Positions 21,800 through 30,758 are shown, counted from the first letter of the stretch. The stretch is DNA of 44,555 nt from UBA6215 sp964484255 (GCA_964484255.1 CAZAEH010000011.1:1-44555), one strand, 5' to 3'. Notes: generated from the letters alone by a model not told the origin. Numbers and translations are program-made.

Positions 21800-23917
21800 A
21801 TGAACTCAGAAGGGTTGGACAAGCTATTCTCTCCGCGTTCAATCGCCGTGATCGGCGCCTCGCAGCACAAAGGTAAGATTGGCCACGACATACTCCACAA
21901 TATCAAGGAATTCGGTTTCAAGGGGGAGGTCTACCCGATAAACCCCAAGGATAAGGAGTTGATGGGGTACACATGCTATCCGTCGGTCCTCGATGTCAAG
22001 GGTGAGATAGACCTCGCGGTCTTCGCGATACCGTCGTCGCTGGTATTGGGCATAATGGAAGAATGCGGGAAGAAGGGTATAAAGGCTGTCATAGTCATAA
22101 CAGCGGGTTTCAAGGAGACCGGGCCTGAGGGTAAGAAGCTTGAGACGGACCTTGTTGATATAGCCAAGAAGTACGGCATAAGGGTCCTCGGGCCGAACTG
22201 CCTGGGTTTCATGAATACCGCTTGCAATGTCAACGCTTCCTTTGCCGCTATCTCCCCGCTCCCCGGGGATATCGCGTTCTTCTCACAGTCCGGTGCCCTG
22301 TGCGCGGCCATCCTTGACTGGGCCGTAAAGGAGAAGATAGGTTTTTCAAAATTTGTCAGCCTCGGTAACAAGTCGGATGTTTCGGAGACGGCGCTGCTGC
22401 GTTATCTTGCCGACGATCCCGACACGAAAGTAATACTAGGATATATAGAGGACGTAAAGGACGGCAAGGAGTTCATGAAGATAGCCAGGGAGGTCACGGC
22501 CAAGAAGCCCGTCATAATCTGCAAGTCCGGCGGGACCAAGGCAGGGGCCAAGGCTGCTTCCAGCCATACAGGGAGCCTCGCGGGTTCAGAGGTGGCTTTT
22601 GACGCGGCTTTCGCCCAGACCGGCGTCATACGCGCCGCGTCGATAGAAGACCTTTTTGATTATGCCGTCGCTTTTTCTTTCCAGAAACTCCCGCAGGGAC
22701 CGAACCTCGCGATAATAACGAATGCCGGCGGCCCGGGTATCATAGCCGCGGATGCCGTTGAGCGTTCGAAATTCGCGAAGGTAGCGCCGATAAGCAAGGA
22801 GACAATAGAAGCGTTCAGGGCCTCGCTTCCTAAAGGCGCCGCGCTTAACAATCCCGTCGACGTCATGGGGGACGCCGACGACCAGAGATATAAGATAGCG
22901 GTAAGCGGACTGTTGAAAGACCCCAATGTCAACGGTCTTATAGTGATATTGACGCCGCAGAGCAACAGCAAGATAAAAGAGACCGCCGACGTGCTTGTCG
23001 AGACCAAAGGCGGCAAGCCTATTTTCGCGAGTTTCATCGGCGGAAAGCTTGTCGATAAGGGCAGGGATATACTCCAGGACAACAAGATACCGAATTACCG
23101 TTTCCCTGAACGCGCCATATCCTCGTTCAACGTTATGGTTAAATACAAGAACGCCCTTGACCTTCCGAAAGAGAGCGCCGGTGAGTTCCGGGTTGACAAG
23201 GCGAAGGTGAAGAAGATCCTCGATGATGCCGCTAAGTCCGGGCAAAAGGAGATACCGGAATATACCGCCCGAGATATTATAGAGAGTTACGGGTTCAGGC
23301 TGCCTAAGAGTATTCTGGCCAAGAGCGCCGCAGAGGCGAAAGCCGCGGCTGATAAGGCCGGTTATCCGGTCGTAATGAAGATCGCATCCCCCGACATACT
23401 CCATAAGTCGGATGTCGGCGGAGTGAAGGTAGGCCTTAAGAACGCGGCGGAAGTAGAAGCGGCCTTTGATGAGATAATAAAGAGATCGAAAGCCGCGGTT
23501 CCCAACGCGAATATCCTCGGTGTACTGGTGCAGGAGATGATAGCCGGCGGCAAAGAGGTCATCCTCGGCATGTCGAAAGACCCCCAGTTCGGGCCGATGC
23601 TAATGTTCGGCCTCGGCGGTATCTACGTTGAAGTGCTCAAGGATGTATCTTTCAGGATCGCCCCGATAATCCCGCGCGAAGCAGATGAGATGATCAACTC
23701 GATAAAATCGATAGCTTTATTAAAAGGCGCCCGCGGAGAGAAACCCGCGGATATAGATTCCATAAAAGAGGGACTGCTAAGGCTGTCCCAGCTGGTGACG
23801 GACTTCCCTATGATCAAAGAGCTTGATATCAACCCGCTTAAGGTCTTCCCCGCAGAGGGAAAGGGCGGTTCGGTCGCTATCGACGCCAGGATAAGCATAG
23901 AACTAGAAAAACAATAG
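21800..23917 (+). CDS. ADP-forming acetate/acyl-CoA synthetase, fused alpha-beta (Acd)
   Basis: This 705-residue protein catalyses acyl-CoA + ADP + Pi = acid + CoA + ATP, so it can make ATP by substrate-level phosphorylation. Residues about 8-130 are the CoA-binding domain (LFSPRSIAVIGAS). Residues about 150-450 are the ligase domains, with the phospho-histidine H256 in SSHTGSLAGS. Residues about 480-705 are the ATP-grasp beta part (AGYPVVMKIASPDILHKSDV, LGVLVQEMI, FGLGGIYVE). An AAGGA ribosome site lies 7 bases before the ATG. Its stop abuts the gcvT start, so it shares a transcript with the glycine cleavage system. The acyl specificity is not readable. Confidence 0.92.
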   Translation: MNSEGLDKLFSPRSIAVIGASQHKGKIGHDILHNIKEFGFKGEVYPINPKDKELMGYTCYPSVLDVKGEIDLAVFAIPSSLVLGIMEECGKKGIKAVIVITAGFKETGPEGKKLETDLVDIAKKYGIRVLGPNCLGFMNTACNVNASFAAISPLPGDIAFFSQSGALCAAILDWAVKEKIGFSKFVSLGNKSDVSETALLRYLADDPDTKVILGYIEDVKDGKEFMKIAREVTAKKPVIICKSGGTKAGAKAASSHTGSLAGSEVAFDAAFAQTGVIRAASIEDLFDYAVAFSFQKLPQGPNLAIITNAGGPGIIAADAVERSKFAKVAPISKETIEAFRASLPKGAALNNPVDVMGDADDQRYKIAVSGLLKDPNVNGLIVILTPQSNSKIKETADVLVETKGGKPIFASFIGGKLVDKGRDILQDNKIPNYRFPERAISSFNVMVKYKNALDLPKESAGEFRVDKAKVKKILDDAAKSGQKEIPEYTARDIIESYGFRLPKSILAKSAAEAKAAADKAGYPVVMKIASPDILHKSDVGGVKVGLKNAAEVEAAFDEIIKRSKAAVPNANILGVLVQEMIAGGKEVILGMSKDPQFGPMLMFGLGGIYVEVLKDVSFRIAPIIPREADEMINSIKSIALLKGARGEKPADIDSIKEGLLRLSQLVTDFPMIKELDINPLKVFPAEGKGGSVAIDARISIELEKQ

Positions 23918-25012
23918 ATGACCCCAACAGAAGACAGGAAGACCCCTCTTTACGCGGCGCATGCGCGCCTGAACGCGAAGATCGTGTCTTTCCACGGCTG
24001 GCTTCTGCCTATACAGTATACCGGCATTATCGAAGAGCACACGGCTACACGCACTAAGGCCGGCATTTTCGATATCTCACACCTTGGCAAACTTGAGATC
24101 TCCGGCAAGGGAGCCCGGTCGCTGCTTCAGAAGGTATTTACCAATAACATCGATAAGGCCAAAGAAGGCGGGATCGCATATTCCCCGTTATGCAACGAAC
24201 AGGGGGGCATTCTAGACGATGTTTTTATTTACAATTCCGGCGGGAACAGGTACATACTCATAGTCAACGCCTCGACGTTCGAAAAAGACCTTGCCTGGAT
24301 CATATCGCATAATAACGGCTCTGCCGTAAAGGATATTAACGATTCGCTTGCCGGCATTGCCTTGCAGGGGCCGTTGTCTGAAGGCATTTTGTCGGGATTT
24401 TGCGATGCCGATATCACGGGAATTAAACACCGCCGTTTCGTCGAGACCAAGGTTTGCGGACATTATGCCCTGATTTCCAGGACCGGATACACGGGCGAGG
24501 ACGGTTTTGAGCTTTTTGTCCCTGCCGCGAATGGCGTAGAAGTATGGGATGCCTTACTGGATGCCGGGAAACCTCACGGCCTGCTTCCGGCCGGCCTTGG
24601 CGCGCGTGATACGTTACGCCTCGAGGCGGGTTGCCCGCTATACGGCAACGATACCGACGAAACGAAGACCCCTTTTGAGACGAATATAATGTGGGCTGTC
24701 GACATGACCAAGGATTTCGTCGGGAAAGAAGCGATCGCCGAACACATTGCCCGCGGCGCAAAGGAAGTACTGGTGCCGTTTGAGATGGTCGACAGGGCCA
24801 TCCCCCGTGCCGGATGCAGGATCGAAAAGGAAGGCTGTGCGATAGGGGCGGTTACGAGCGGGTCTTATTCGCCTACACTTAAAAAGAATATCGGATTCGC
24901 TTATGTTACGCCGCCTAACTCGGCCGCCGGTACCGGGATAGACATAATCGTCCACGCGGATATTAAGAAGGCCGTTGTTGCCAAGGCCCCATTTTACAGG
25001 AGAGCAAAATAA
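23918..25012 (+). CDS. gcvT: Glycine cleavage system T protein (aminomethyltransferase)
   Basis: This 364-residue folate-binding protein moves the methylene group from aminomethyl-lipoyl-H protein to tetrahydrofolate and releases ammonia. GcvT signatures are TPLYAAHARLNAKIVSFHGW (9-28), GIFDISHLGKLEISG, RTGYTGEDGFELF (about 190-202), and ARDTLRLEAGCPLYGND in the later part. The aspartate in the DTLRLE region sits near the folate site. The ATG directly follows the Acd stop, and its last base overlaps the gcvH start (TAATG). Length and domain order are normal. Confidence 0.96.
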   Translation: MTPTEDRKTPLYAAHARLNAKIVSFHGWLLPIQYTGIIEEHTATRTKAGIFDISHLGKLEISGKGARSLLQKVFTNNIDKAKEGGIAYSPLCNEQGGILDDVFIYNSGGNRYILIVNASTFEKDLAWIISHNNGSAVKDINDSLAGIALQGPLSEGILSGFCDADITGIKHRRFVETKVCGHYALISRTGYTGEDGFELFVPAANGVEVWDALLDAGKPHGLLPAGLGARDTLRLEAGCPLYGNDTDETKTPFETNIMWAVDMTKDFVGKEAIAEHIARGAKEVLVPFEMVDRAIPRAGCRIEKEGCAIGAVTSGSYSPTLKKNIGFAYVTPPNSAAGTGIDIIVHADIKKAVVAKAPFYRRAK

Positions 25013-25401
25013 TGGTTGACACAGGAAAACTGCTTTTTGCTAAGACGCATGAATGGCTCAGGGTGGAAGGGAATATAGGGTATGTGGGCATAACCGACCA
25101 TGCCCAGAAGGAGATAACGGATGTGGTGTTCGTGGAGCTTCCCAAGGTCGGCAAAGAAGTATCTAAGGAAGGCGAAGCCGCTGTAGTCGAATCAGTGAAG
25201 GCGGCGTTTTCCATATACGCACCGGTGTCGGGAAAAGTGATAAAAGCAAATGATGCGGTGGAAAAGGACCCCTCGATAGTAAATAAGTCCCCGTATGACG
25301 ACGGCTGGTTCTTCGCGATAGAGATGAAAGACCCGGAAGAGGCGGCGTCACTTATGTCGCTTAAAGATTACGAGGAGTTCATAAAAAGCGGAGCCCATTG
25401 A
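25012..25401 (+). CDS. gcvH: Glycine cleavage system H protein
   Basis: This 129-residue lipoyl carrier has the lipoylated lysine K63 in VVESVKAAFSIYAPVSG. The opening FAKTHEWLRVEG and GITDHAQKEI are typical. It shuttles the aminomethyl group between the P and T proteins. Its ATG shares one base with the gcvT TAA. A lipoate ligase-family gene at the end of the same operon probably modifies it. Confidence 0.97.
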   Translation: MVDTGKLLFAKTHEWLRVEGNIGYVGITDHAQKEITDVVFVELPKVGKEVSKEGEAAVVESVKAAFSIYAPVSGKVIKANDAVEKDPSIVNKSPYDDGWFFAIEMKDPEEAASLMSLKDYEEFIKSGAH

Positions 25402-26736
25402 TTGAAATATTCGCCACATACAAGTAAAGACAAGGAACAGATGCTAGAGGCGATCGGAGCCGCGTCGGAAGAGGAGCTGTTTTCCGCCATACCTTCGGAG
25501 CTGCGCCTGGGGAAGGTCGATCTGCCTGATGGGATCTCGGAGATGGAGCTCAAAAGGTCCGTCATGGAGACGGCCGGTGATAATTATTCCACCAATAAGC
25601 TTATATCTTTCCTCGGCGGCGGCGCTTACGAACATTATATCCCGCAGGCGGTCGAAAGTATAATATCACGCGGAGAATTCCTTACCGCTTATACCCCTTA
25701 CCAGGCAGAGGCCAGCCAGGGCACGCTCCAGTCGATATACGAATACCAGAGCCTCATATGCGAACTTACCGGAATGGATGTCGCCAATGCTTCTATGTAT
25801 GATGGTGCTTCCGCGCTTGCAGAAGCCGCCCTGCTCGCAGTAAGGGATACAGGCAGGAAACAGGTTGTCTATCCCGCGTCCCTTCATCCCGAGTATAAAC
25901 AGGTCATTAGGACATATATGGAAGGCATTAAAGTCGAGTTTATAGAAATCCCCCACGCGGCCGGTGTTTATGACCAGGAGGTTCTTGAAAGGCAGGTTAG
26001 CAATAACACCGCGTGTGTCATAGTCCAGAACCCGAATTTCTTCGGATGCGTCGAAGATTGCGCGGCCATAGGGCAGGTATGCCACTCCAAGGGCGCCCTG
26101 TTCATAGCATGCGTAAACCCGATCTCGCTCGGGCTGCTCAGCTCCCCGGGCGAATACGATGCGGATATCGCCGTCGGTGAAGGCCAGCCGCTCGGTATCC
26201 CTCTGGGCTACGGCGGGCCGTATCTGGGTTTCTTCGCCGTGAAGGAAAAATATATGAGGAAGATGCCGGGAAGGGTAGTCGGCATGACAAGGGACACGGA
26301 AGGCAAGCCGGGATTTGTCCTGACCTTGCAGGCGAGGGAACAGCACATTCGCAGGGAGAAGGCCACCTCTAATATATGTTCCAACGAGGGCCTGATGGCC
26401 CTGGCCGCCACGGTCTATCTGTCGCTTACCGGCAGGAAGGGACTGAAGGAGGTCGCCAGGCAGAACCTGCTGAAGAGCCACTATCTTGCCGGGCAGATAT
26501 CGAAGCTGTCCGGCTTCGAACTGTCTTTCGGATCGCCGTTCTTCAATGAGTTCGTGGTAAAATGCGGCAGGGACCCGGAGAAGATAATCAGCGACCTTTT
26601 GAAACACGGGATAATAGGAGGCCTGCCGTTGGGCAGGTTCTGTCCCGACATGAGGAATTGCATGTCTATATGCGTTACCGAGACCAAGTCCAGGGCAGAT
26701 CTTGACAAATTTGCCGAAGTATTGGGTAAACACTAA
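25402..26736 (+). CDS. gcvPA: Glycine dehydrogenase (decarboxylating) subunit 1
   Basis: This is the N-terminal half of the PLP-dependent P protein in the two-subunit form, 444 residues. The start is TTG at 25402, immediately after the gcvH stop. It is supported because KYSPHTSKDKEQMLEAIG matches the usual N terminus (MRYIPHTxxDxxxMLxxIG), whereas the first ATG at 25441 would remove it. Further marks are FLGGGAYEHYIPQAV, YTPYQAEASQGTLQSIYEYQ and GEGQPLGIPLGYGGPYLGFF. It forms the heterotetramer with the next gene product, which carries the PLP lysine. Confidence 0.96.
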   Translation: MKYSPHTSKDKEQMLEAIGAASEEELFSAIPSELRLGKVDLPDGISEMELKRSVMETAGDNYSTNKLISFLGGGAYEHYIPQAVESIISRGEFLTAYTPYQAEASQGTLQSIYEYQSLICELTGMDVANASMYDGASALAEAALLAVRDTGRKQVVYPASLHPEYKQVIRTYMEGIKVEFIEIPHAAGVYDQEVLERQVSNNTACVIVQNPNFFGCVEDCAAIGQVCHSKGALFIACVNPISLGLLSSPGEYDADIAVGEGQPLGIPLGYGGPYLGFFAVKEKYMRKMPGRVVGMTRDTEGKPGFVLTLQAREQHIRREKATSNICSNEGLMALAATVYLSLTGRKGLKEVARQNLLKSHYLAGQISKLSGFELSFGSPFFNEFVVKCGRDPEKIISDLLKHGIIGGLPLGRFCPDMRNCMSICVTETKSRADLDKFAEVLGKH

Positions 26737-26737
26737 A

Positions 26738-28192
26738 ATGGAAAAACTTATATTCGAGGCAGGTTCTGAGGGCAGGAGCGGTTTTTCGCTTCCTAAGCTT
26801 GATGTGCCTGAAGCCCCGGAAAGATCGTTCGTCCCTGAAGGCTTTTTACGCAGGAAAGAAGCGCTGCTGCCTGAAGTGAGCGAGCTGGATTGTGTCCGTC
26901 ATTTTACGAGGTTGTCGCGGCTTAATTATTCGGTAGATACGAATTTTTATCCTTTGGGTTCCTGCACGATGAAGTACAATCCCAGGATAAACGAGAAGTT
27001 GGCGTCGCTGCCGCAGTTCTCGGCCCTTCATCCTTACCAGCCCGAGAGCAGTGTCCAGGGCATGCTGAAGCTCCTTTACGATACCGAACAGATGCTCTGC
27101 CGTATATGCGGGATGGATGCCTTTACCCTGCAGCCGGCCGCGGGCGCGCACGGTGAGCTTACCGGCATGCTTATAGCCCGCGCGTACCACGTTTCCAAAG
27201 GCAACGCCCGTAAGAAAGTGTTGATACCTGATTCCGCGCACGGGACAAATCCCGCCAGCGCCGCGCTATGCGGTTATGAGGTCGTGACCGTCAAGTCCGG
27301 CAAGGACGGGAGGGTGGACATAGGTTCATTAAAGGACGCGGCGGGCCAGGATGTGGCCGTCATGATGCTTACCAACCCCAACACACTGGGTCTTTTTGAG
27401 AAAGATATAAAAGAGATAGCAGCCGTAATCCACGGTTGCGGCGCGCTTCTGTATCTCGACGGCGCTAACATGAACGCCTTGGCGGGAGTGGCCAGGCCGG
27501 GTGATATGGGTTTCGACATCTGCCACGTGAACCTTCATAAGACTTTTTCCACTCCGCATGGCGGAGGGGGCCCTGGGTCCGGTCCGGTCGGGGTAAAAGC
27601 CGCGCTTGCCGATTATCTTCCCGTCCCAAGGATAAAGATCAAAAGGAACAAGTATACCCTGGACGGCGATTGCAAGAGATCCATAGGTAAGGTAAAGGCT
27701 TTTTACGGCAATATAGGGGTGATCATCAAGGCGTACTGTTATATCAGGTCGCTTGGCGCCGAAGGCTTAAAGGATGCCGCTTTTGAGGCGGTGCTTAACG
27801 CCAATTACCTTAAAGCGAGGCTGCGCGGTAATTATACCCCTGCCGTCGACGGGGAACCCTGTATGCATGAGTTCGTCCTTACAGGCAAGGACAAAAAACC
27901 CATGGGTGTCAGGACCCTTGATATAGCCAAAAGGCTTCTCGATCACGGTTATTACGCTCCTACCATATATTTCCCGCTCATAGTCGAGGAGGCGATAATG
28001 ATAGAGCCTACCGAGACCGAATCAAAGCAGACCCTCGACGCTTTTGCCGACGCCATGGTAAAAATAGCCGGCGAGGCGGCATCAGATCCGTCCCTTGTAA
28101 CAAATGCCCCGCATACTACGCCGGTACGCAGGCTCGATGAGGTTGCGGCGGCAAGGGAGCTCAACCTGAGATGGAAAAAGACTGGCGACTGA
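26738..28192 (+). CDS. gcvPB: Glycine dehydrogenase (decarboxylating) subunit 2
   Basis: This is the C-terminal half of the P protein, 484 residues from the ATG at 26738, one base after the previous stop. The normal opening KLIFEAGSEGRSGFSLPKLD follows directly, so the longer frame from 26702 is rejected. The PLP lysine is K268 in NLHKTFSTPHGGGGPG. PLGSCTMKYNPR and the DSAHGTNPASAAL segment are conserved. With gcvPA, gcvH and gcvT all four polypeptides for glycine decarboxylation and methylene transfer are here; the dihydrolipoamide dehydrogenase (L protein) is not. Confidence 0.97.
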   Translation: MEKLIFEAGSEGRSGFSLPKLDVPEAPERSFVPEGFLRRKEALLPEVSELDCVRHFTRLSRLNYSVDTNFYPLGSCTMKYNPRINEKLASLPQFSALHPYQPESSVQGMLKLLYDTEQMLCRICGMDAFTLQPAAGAHGELTGMLIARAYHVSKGNARKKVLIPDSAHGTNPASAALCGYEVVTVKSGKDGRVDIGSLKDAAGQDVAVMMLTNPNTLGLFEKDIKEIAAVIHGCGALLYLDGANMNALAGVARPGDMGFDICHVNLHKTFSTPHGGGGPGSGPVGVKAALADYLPVPRIKIKRNKYTLDGDCKRSIGKVKAFYGNIGVIIKAYCYIRSLGAEGLKDAAFEAVLNANYLKARLRGNYTPAVDGEPCMHEFVLTGKDKKPMGVRTLDIAKRLLDHGYYAPTIYFPLIVEEAIMIEPTETESKQTLDAFADAMVKIAGEAASDPSLVTNAPHTTPVRRLDEVAAARELNLRWKKTGD

Positions 28193-28866
28193 TAATAGAC
28201 GCCGCCTTAGAGCCGGAAATGAACATGGCCGTGGACGAGGCCATTATGTTGATGATGGCCGACGGCCTGTCAACGCCCACTTTGCGCATATACAGGTGGC
28301 TTGAACCCTGCGTGTCCCTGGGCAGGTTACAACGCGCGGAAGACGTAATACCTGCGGGAACGCGCGTTGGCGTAGTCCGCAGGCCTACGGGAGGGGGTTT
28401 GGTGTCCCACGGGGAAGAAGGCCTTACCTATTCGCTTATATACAGGGAATCTTCCGGGTGCGTCGACAGGGGCGTAGCCGCCTCATACCTGCAGGTACAC
28501 GAGGCGGTAGTTTCGGCCCTGGTCTCTCTTGGGGCGCGTGCCTATGTATACAGGCCTCCTTTGGCGCCCGATAAGCCTTCCGGCGCGTGCTTTGAGTCTC
28601 CGGTAGCTTCGGATGTCATGGCGGACGGCAGGAAGGTCGCCGGAGCCGCCCAAAGGCGCAGGAAGGACGTGGTTTTGCACCAGGGGGAAGTCAGTTTATG
28701 TCTTGACGTCCTTAAGAAATGGTCGTATAATGTTATTCAAACCGCATTCATAAACAGCTTGTCCGAACGCTTGAACGCCAGGTTCATCGAAAGCCGGATT
28801 TCGGAAAAGGAAAAAAGACTGGCCGGGGAACTGTTTGTGGAGCGCACTGAGGAGGTGAACAGATGA
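28171..28866 (+). CDS. Lipoate--protein ligase A family protein
   Basis: This 231-residue protein of the biotin/lipoate A/B ligase fold probably attaches lipoate or octanoate to the H protein. Conserved parts are MNMAVDEAIM, RRPTGGGLVSHGEEGLTYSL (about 71-90) and the lysine-bearing DGRKVAGAAQRRRKDVVLHQG (D-x-K-VAG-AQRR...H-G). It starts 22 bases inside gcvPB, so it is translated from the same message. It has the domain of short ligases and octanoyltransferases (LipM-like) without the C-terminal accessory domain, so ligase and transferase roles cannot be separated by eye. Confidence 0.88.
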   Translation: MEKDWRLIIDAALEPEMNMAVDEAIMLMMADGLSTPTLRIYRWLEPCVSLGRLQRAEDVIPAGTRVGVVRRPTGGGLVSHGEEGLTYSLIYRESSGCVDRGVAASYLQVHEAVVSALVSLGARAYVYRPPLAPDKPSGACFESPVASDVMADGRKVAGAAQRRRKDVVLHQGEVSLCLDVLKKWSYNVIQTAFINSLSERLNARFIESRISEKEKRLAGELFVERTEEVNR

Positions 28867-29048
28867 AGGCCAAGGTAGACCCGAACCTTTGCACGGGATG
28901 CGAGCTTTGCACAAACATATGCCCGGATGTATTTGAGATGAAAGGTGATACAGCTTCGGCTAAAGTAGATCCTGTACCGAAAGCTGCTGAGGAGACCTGC
29001 AAGGAAGCCAAGGACAGCTGTCCGGTTGAGGCTATATCCATAGAATAA
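28863..29048 (+). CDS. Single-cluster 4Fe-4S ferredoxin
   Basis: This 61-residue ferredoxin has cluster cysteines C10, C13 and C16 in LCTGCELC, with the fourth ligand in DSCPVEAI near the C terminus. C20 (NICPDVF) is the extra cysteine seen in monocluster ferredoxins. The start overlaps the ligase stop (ATGA). It may accept electrons linked to glycine cleavage or to other enzymes such as a citrate-branch oxidoreductase; the partner is not shown by sequence. Confidence 0.93.
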   Translation: MKAKVDPNLCTGCELCTNICPDVFEMKGDTASAKVDPVPKAAEETCKEAKDSCPVEAISIE

Positions 29049-29065
29049 TAAAAAGGAGCCAAGTA

Positions 29066-29422
29066 ATGAAAAAGCTGGCGTTGGTGCTTGTTGTAGTGTT
29101 TGTTGCTTCGGCTATGTCTATAAACGTTTTTGCGGCGGAAGAGAACGGTTTTGTTAAGTTCTGGCGCGGGGTGTTCCAGTGGCCTTTCAATGCCGCTAAG
29201 GACAGCGCCAAAGCGGTTGGTGATACCGGAGTCAAAGCCGTAAATACCGTAGCCGATGAGGGTAAAGCCATCGGAGGCACGCTGACCGGAGAAGAAGGTT
29301 CGGCTGAGAAGATGGTGACCAATCCTGTTACCGGAACGGCCGACACGATCAAGACCGGAGTTGTCGGCGCAGGCGAAATGCCCGGCAAAGCCACCGAGGA
29401 ATCCTGGCCCGCCGATAAGTAA
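29066..29422 (+). CDS. Small exported protein, function unknown
   Basis: This 118-residue protein has a strong signal peptide (MKKLALVLVVVFVASAMS, cleavage near VFAA-E). The mature part begins with an aromatic patch (GFVKFWRGVFQWPFNAAKD). It continues with alanine/glycine/threonine/lysine-rich stretches containing loosely repeated A-V/G-x-T-G-x-K units (KAVGDTGVKAVNTV, GTADTIKTGVVGAG). An AAAGGAG ribosome site precedes the ATG. It is the last gene before a terminator and may share the glycine cleavage transcript. I do not recognise the family; the signal peptide places it in the periplasm or envelope. Confidence 0.7.
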   Translation: MKKLALVLVVVFVASAMSINVFAAEENGFVKFWRGVFQWPFNAAKDSAKAVGDTGVKAVNTVADEGKAIGGTLTGEEGSAEKMVTNPVTGTADTIKTGVVGAGEMPGKATEESWPADK

Positions 29423-29450
29423 CATCGCAGCGGAACTAATCCAGACAGAT

Positions 29451-29487
29451 AAGCCCGGGACCTTCGCAATTCCCGGGCTTTGTCTCT
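29451..29487 (+). terminator. Rho-independent terminator ending the 21.8-29.4 kb operon
   Basis: A perfect 10-pair stem, AAGCCCGGGA (29451-29460) with TCCCGGGCTT (29471-29480), and a 10-base loop are followed by TGTCTCT. It separates the glycine cleavage operon from the citrate-branch genes. Confidence 0.85.
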
Positions 29488-29504
29488 AATCAAATAAAAA
29501 ATAT

Positions 29505-30758
29505 ATGGGAAAAACTATATCGGAAAAGATCCTTTCCGAACATTCCGGAAGGGACTTAAAAGCAGACGATTTTGCCATTGTAAATGTAGACCTGTGCCTG
29601 TTACAAGACGGCACCGGCCCTTTGGCGGTCAGGCAGCTGGATAAGCTGGGAATAAAAGAAGTAGTGAACCCGCAGGGCATAGCGGTATTTCTGGACCATG
29701 CCGCGCCTTCGCCAAGAAAAGAGCTTTCGAATGACCATATAACGCTCAGGAACTTTGCCCGTAAGACCGGTTGCTACCTGTTTGAGGTCGGCGAAGGCGT
29801 TTGCCACCAGATCATGAGTGAACTTTTTACTTCACCGGGCGATGTGCTCGTAGGGGCCGATTCCCATACCTGCACGGGCGGTGCCCTTGGGGCGTTTGCT
29901 ACCGGCATGGGTTCTACGGACGTAGCCGTTGCGATGGGTCTCGGCAAGACCTGGTTACGGGTCCCCAGGACCATAAAAGTGGCGGTCACTGGTAAATTCC
30001 AGCCGGGTGTTTTCGCGAAAGATTTCATATTGTTCCTTATCGGCACGCTTGGTGCCGAGGGCGCTACATATAAAGCCCTTGAGTTCACTGATGACGCTAT
30101 GGAGTCGCTTTCTATGCCGGAGCGCCTTGTCATATCGAATATGGCTGTGGAGGCAGGCGCTAAAGCGGGCATATTCGCTTCGGATAAGGTGACCAAGTCG
30201 TATCTTAAACAGCATGGCAGGGAAGACAAGTTCAAGCCGGTCCAGCCAGACAAAGACGCTAAATACGACAGGGAAATAAATATTGAGGTCGATAAGCTTG
30301 TTCCCATGGTGTCGATGCCTCACACGGTGGACAATACCAAGCCGATAGACAAAACGGGAGAGATAAAAGTGCACCAGGTGTTCATCGGTTCGTGCACGAA
30401 CGGCAGGATCGAAGATCTCAGGATCGCGGCGGAGATATGGAAGGGCAAGAAGAGAGATCCTGATACCAGGGTAATAGTGACCCCGGCTTCCAAGGAGGTC
30501 TATCTCCAGGCTGCGAAGGAAGGGCTTGTTGAGATATTCATAGATTTCGGTGCGACGGTCACCACTCCTGGATGCGGCGCCTGCGTCGGCGTCCATGGAG
30601 GAATACTTGGCGACGGGGAGAATTGTGTTTCTACGTCCAACAGGAATTTCCTGGGTCGGATGGGCAATCCTAAGGGTTTTGTCTACCTGGCTTCTCCGGC
30701 TACGGCCGCGGCTTCAGCAATAAAAGGGGAATTGACTGACCCCAGGGAGTATTTTTAA
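29505..30758 (+). CDS. Aconitase/LeuC-family dehydratase large subunit
   Basis: This 417-residue iron-sulfur dehydratase is of the archaeal-type LeuC/homoaconitase group. Cluster cysteines lie in HQVFIGSCTNGR and in TTPGCGACVG. ADSHTCTGGALGAFATGMGS and the late TSNRNFLGRMG are catalytic-region signatures. By family it could act on isopropylmalate, homocitrate or citrate. The operon continues with the small subunit, malate dehydrogenase and a probable Re-citrate synthase, and no isopropylmalate dehydrogenase is present. Citrate-to-isocitrate hydration is therefore the better inference. No Shine-Dalgarno sequence is seen before the ATG, which follows a terminator closely. Confidence 0.85.
   Translation: MGKTISEKILSEHSGRDLKADDFAIVNVDLCLLQDGTGPLAVRQLDKLGIKEVVNPQGIAVFLDHAAPSPRKELSNDHITLRNFARKTGCYLFEVGEGVCHQIMSELFTSPGDVLVGADSHTCTGGALGAFATGMGSTDVAVAMGLGKTWLRVPRTIKVAVTGKFQPGVFAKDFILFLIGTLGAEGATYKALEFTDDAMESLSMPERLVISNMAVEAGAKAGIFASDKVTKSYLKQHGREDKFKPVQPDKDAKYDREINIEVDKLVPMVSMPHTVDNTKPIDKTGEIKVHQVFIGSCTNGRIEDLRIAAEIWKGKKRDPDTRVIVTPASKEVYLQAAKEGLVEIFIDFGATVTTPGCGACVGVHGGILGDGENCVSTSNRNFLGRMGNPKGFVYLASPATAAASAIKGELTDPREYF

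Noticed and set aside
21674..21800. Glycine riboswitch upstream of the glycine cleavage operon
   Set aside because: The segment is too short for the tandem architecture and the conserved core could not be matched; the hairpins seen are simple stems.
25666..26733. 355-codon open frame on the minus strand
   Set aside because: Antisense to gcvPA, which is certain; no motif or ribosome site supports it.
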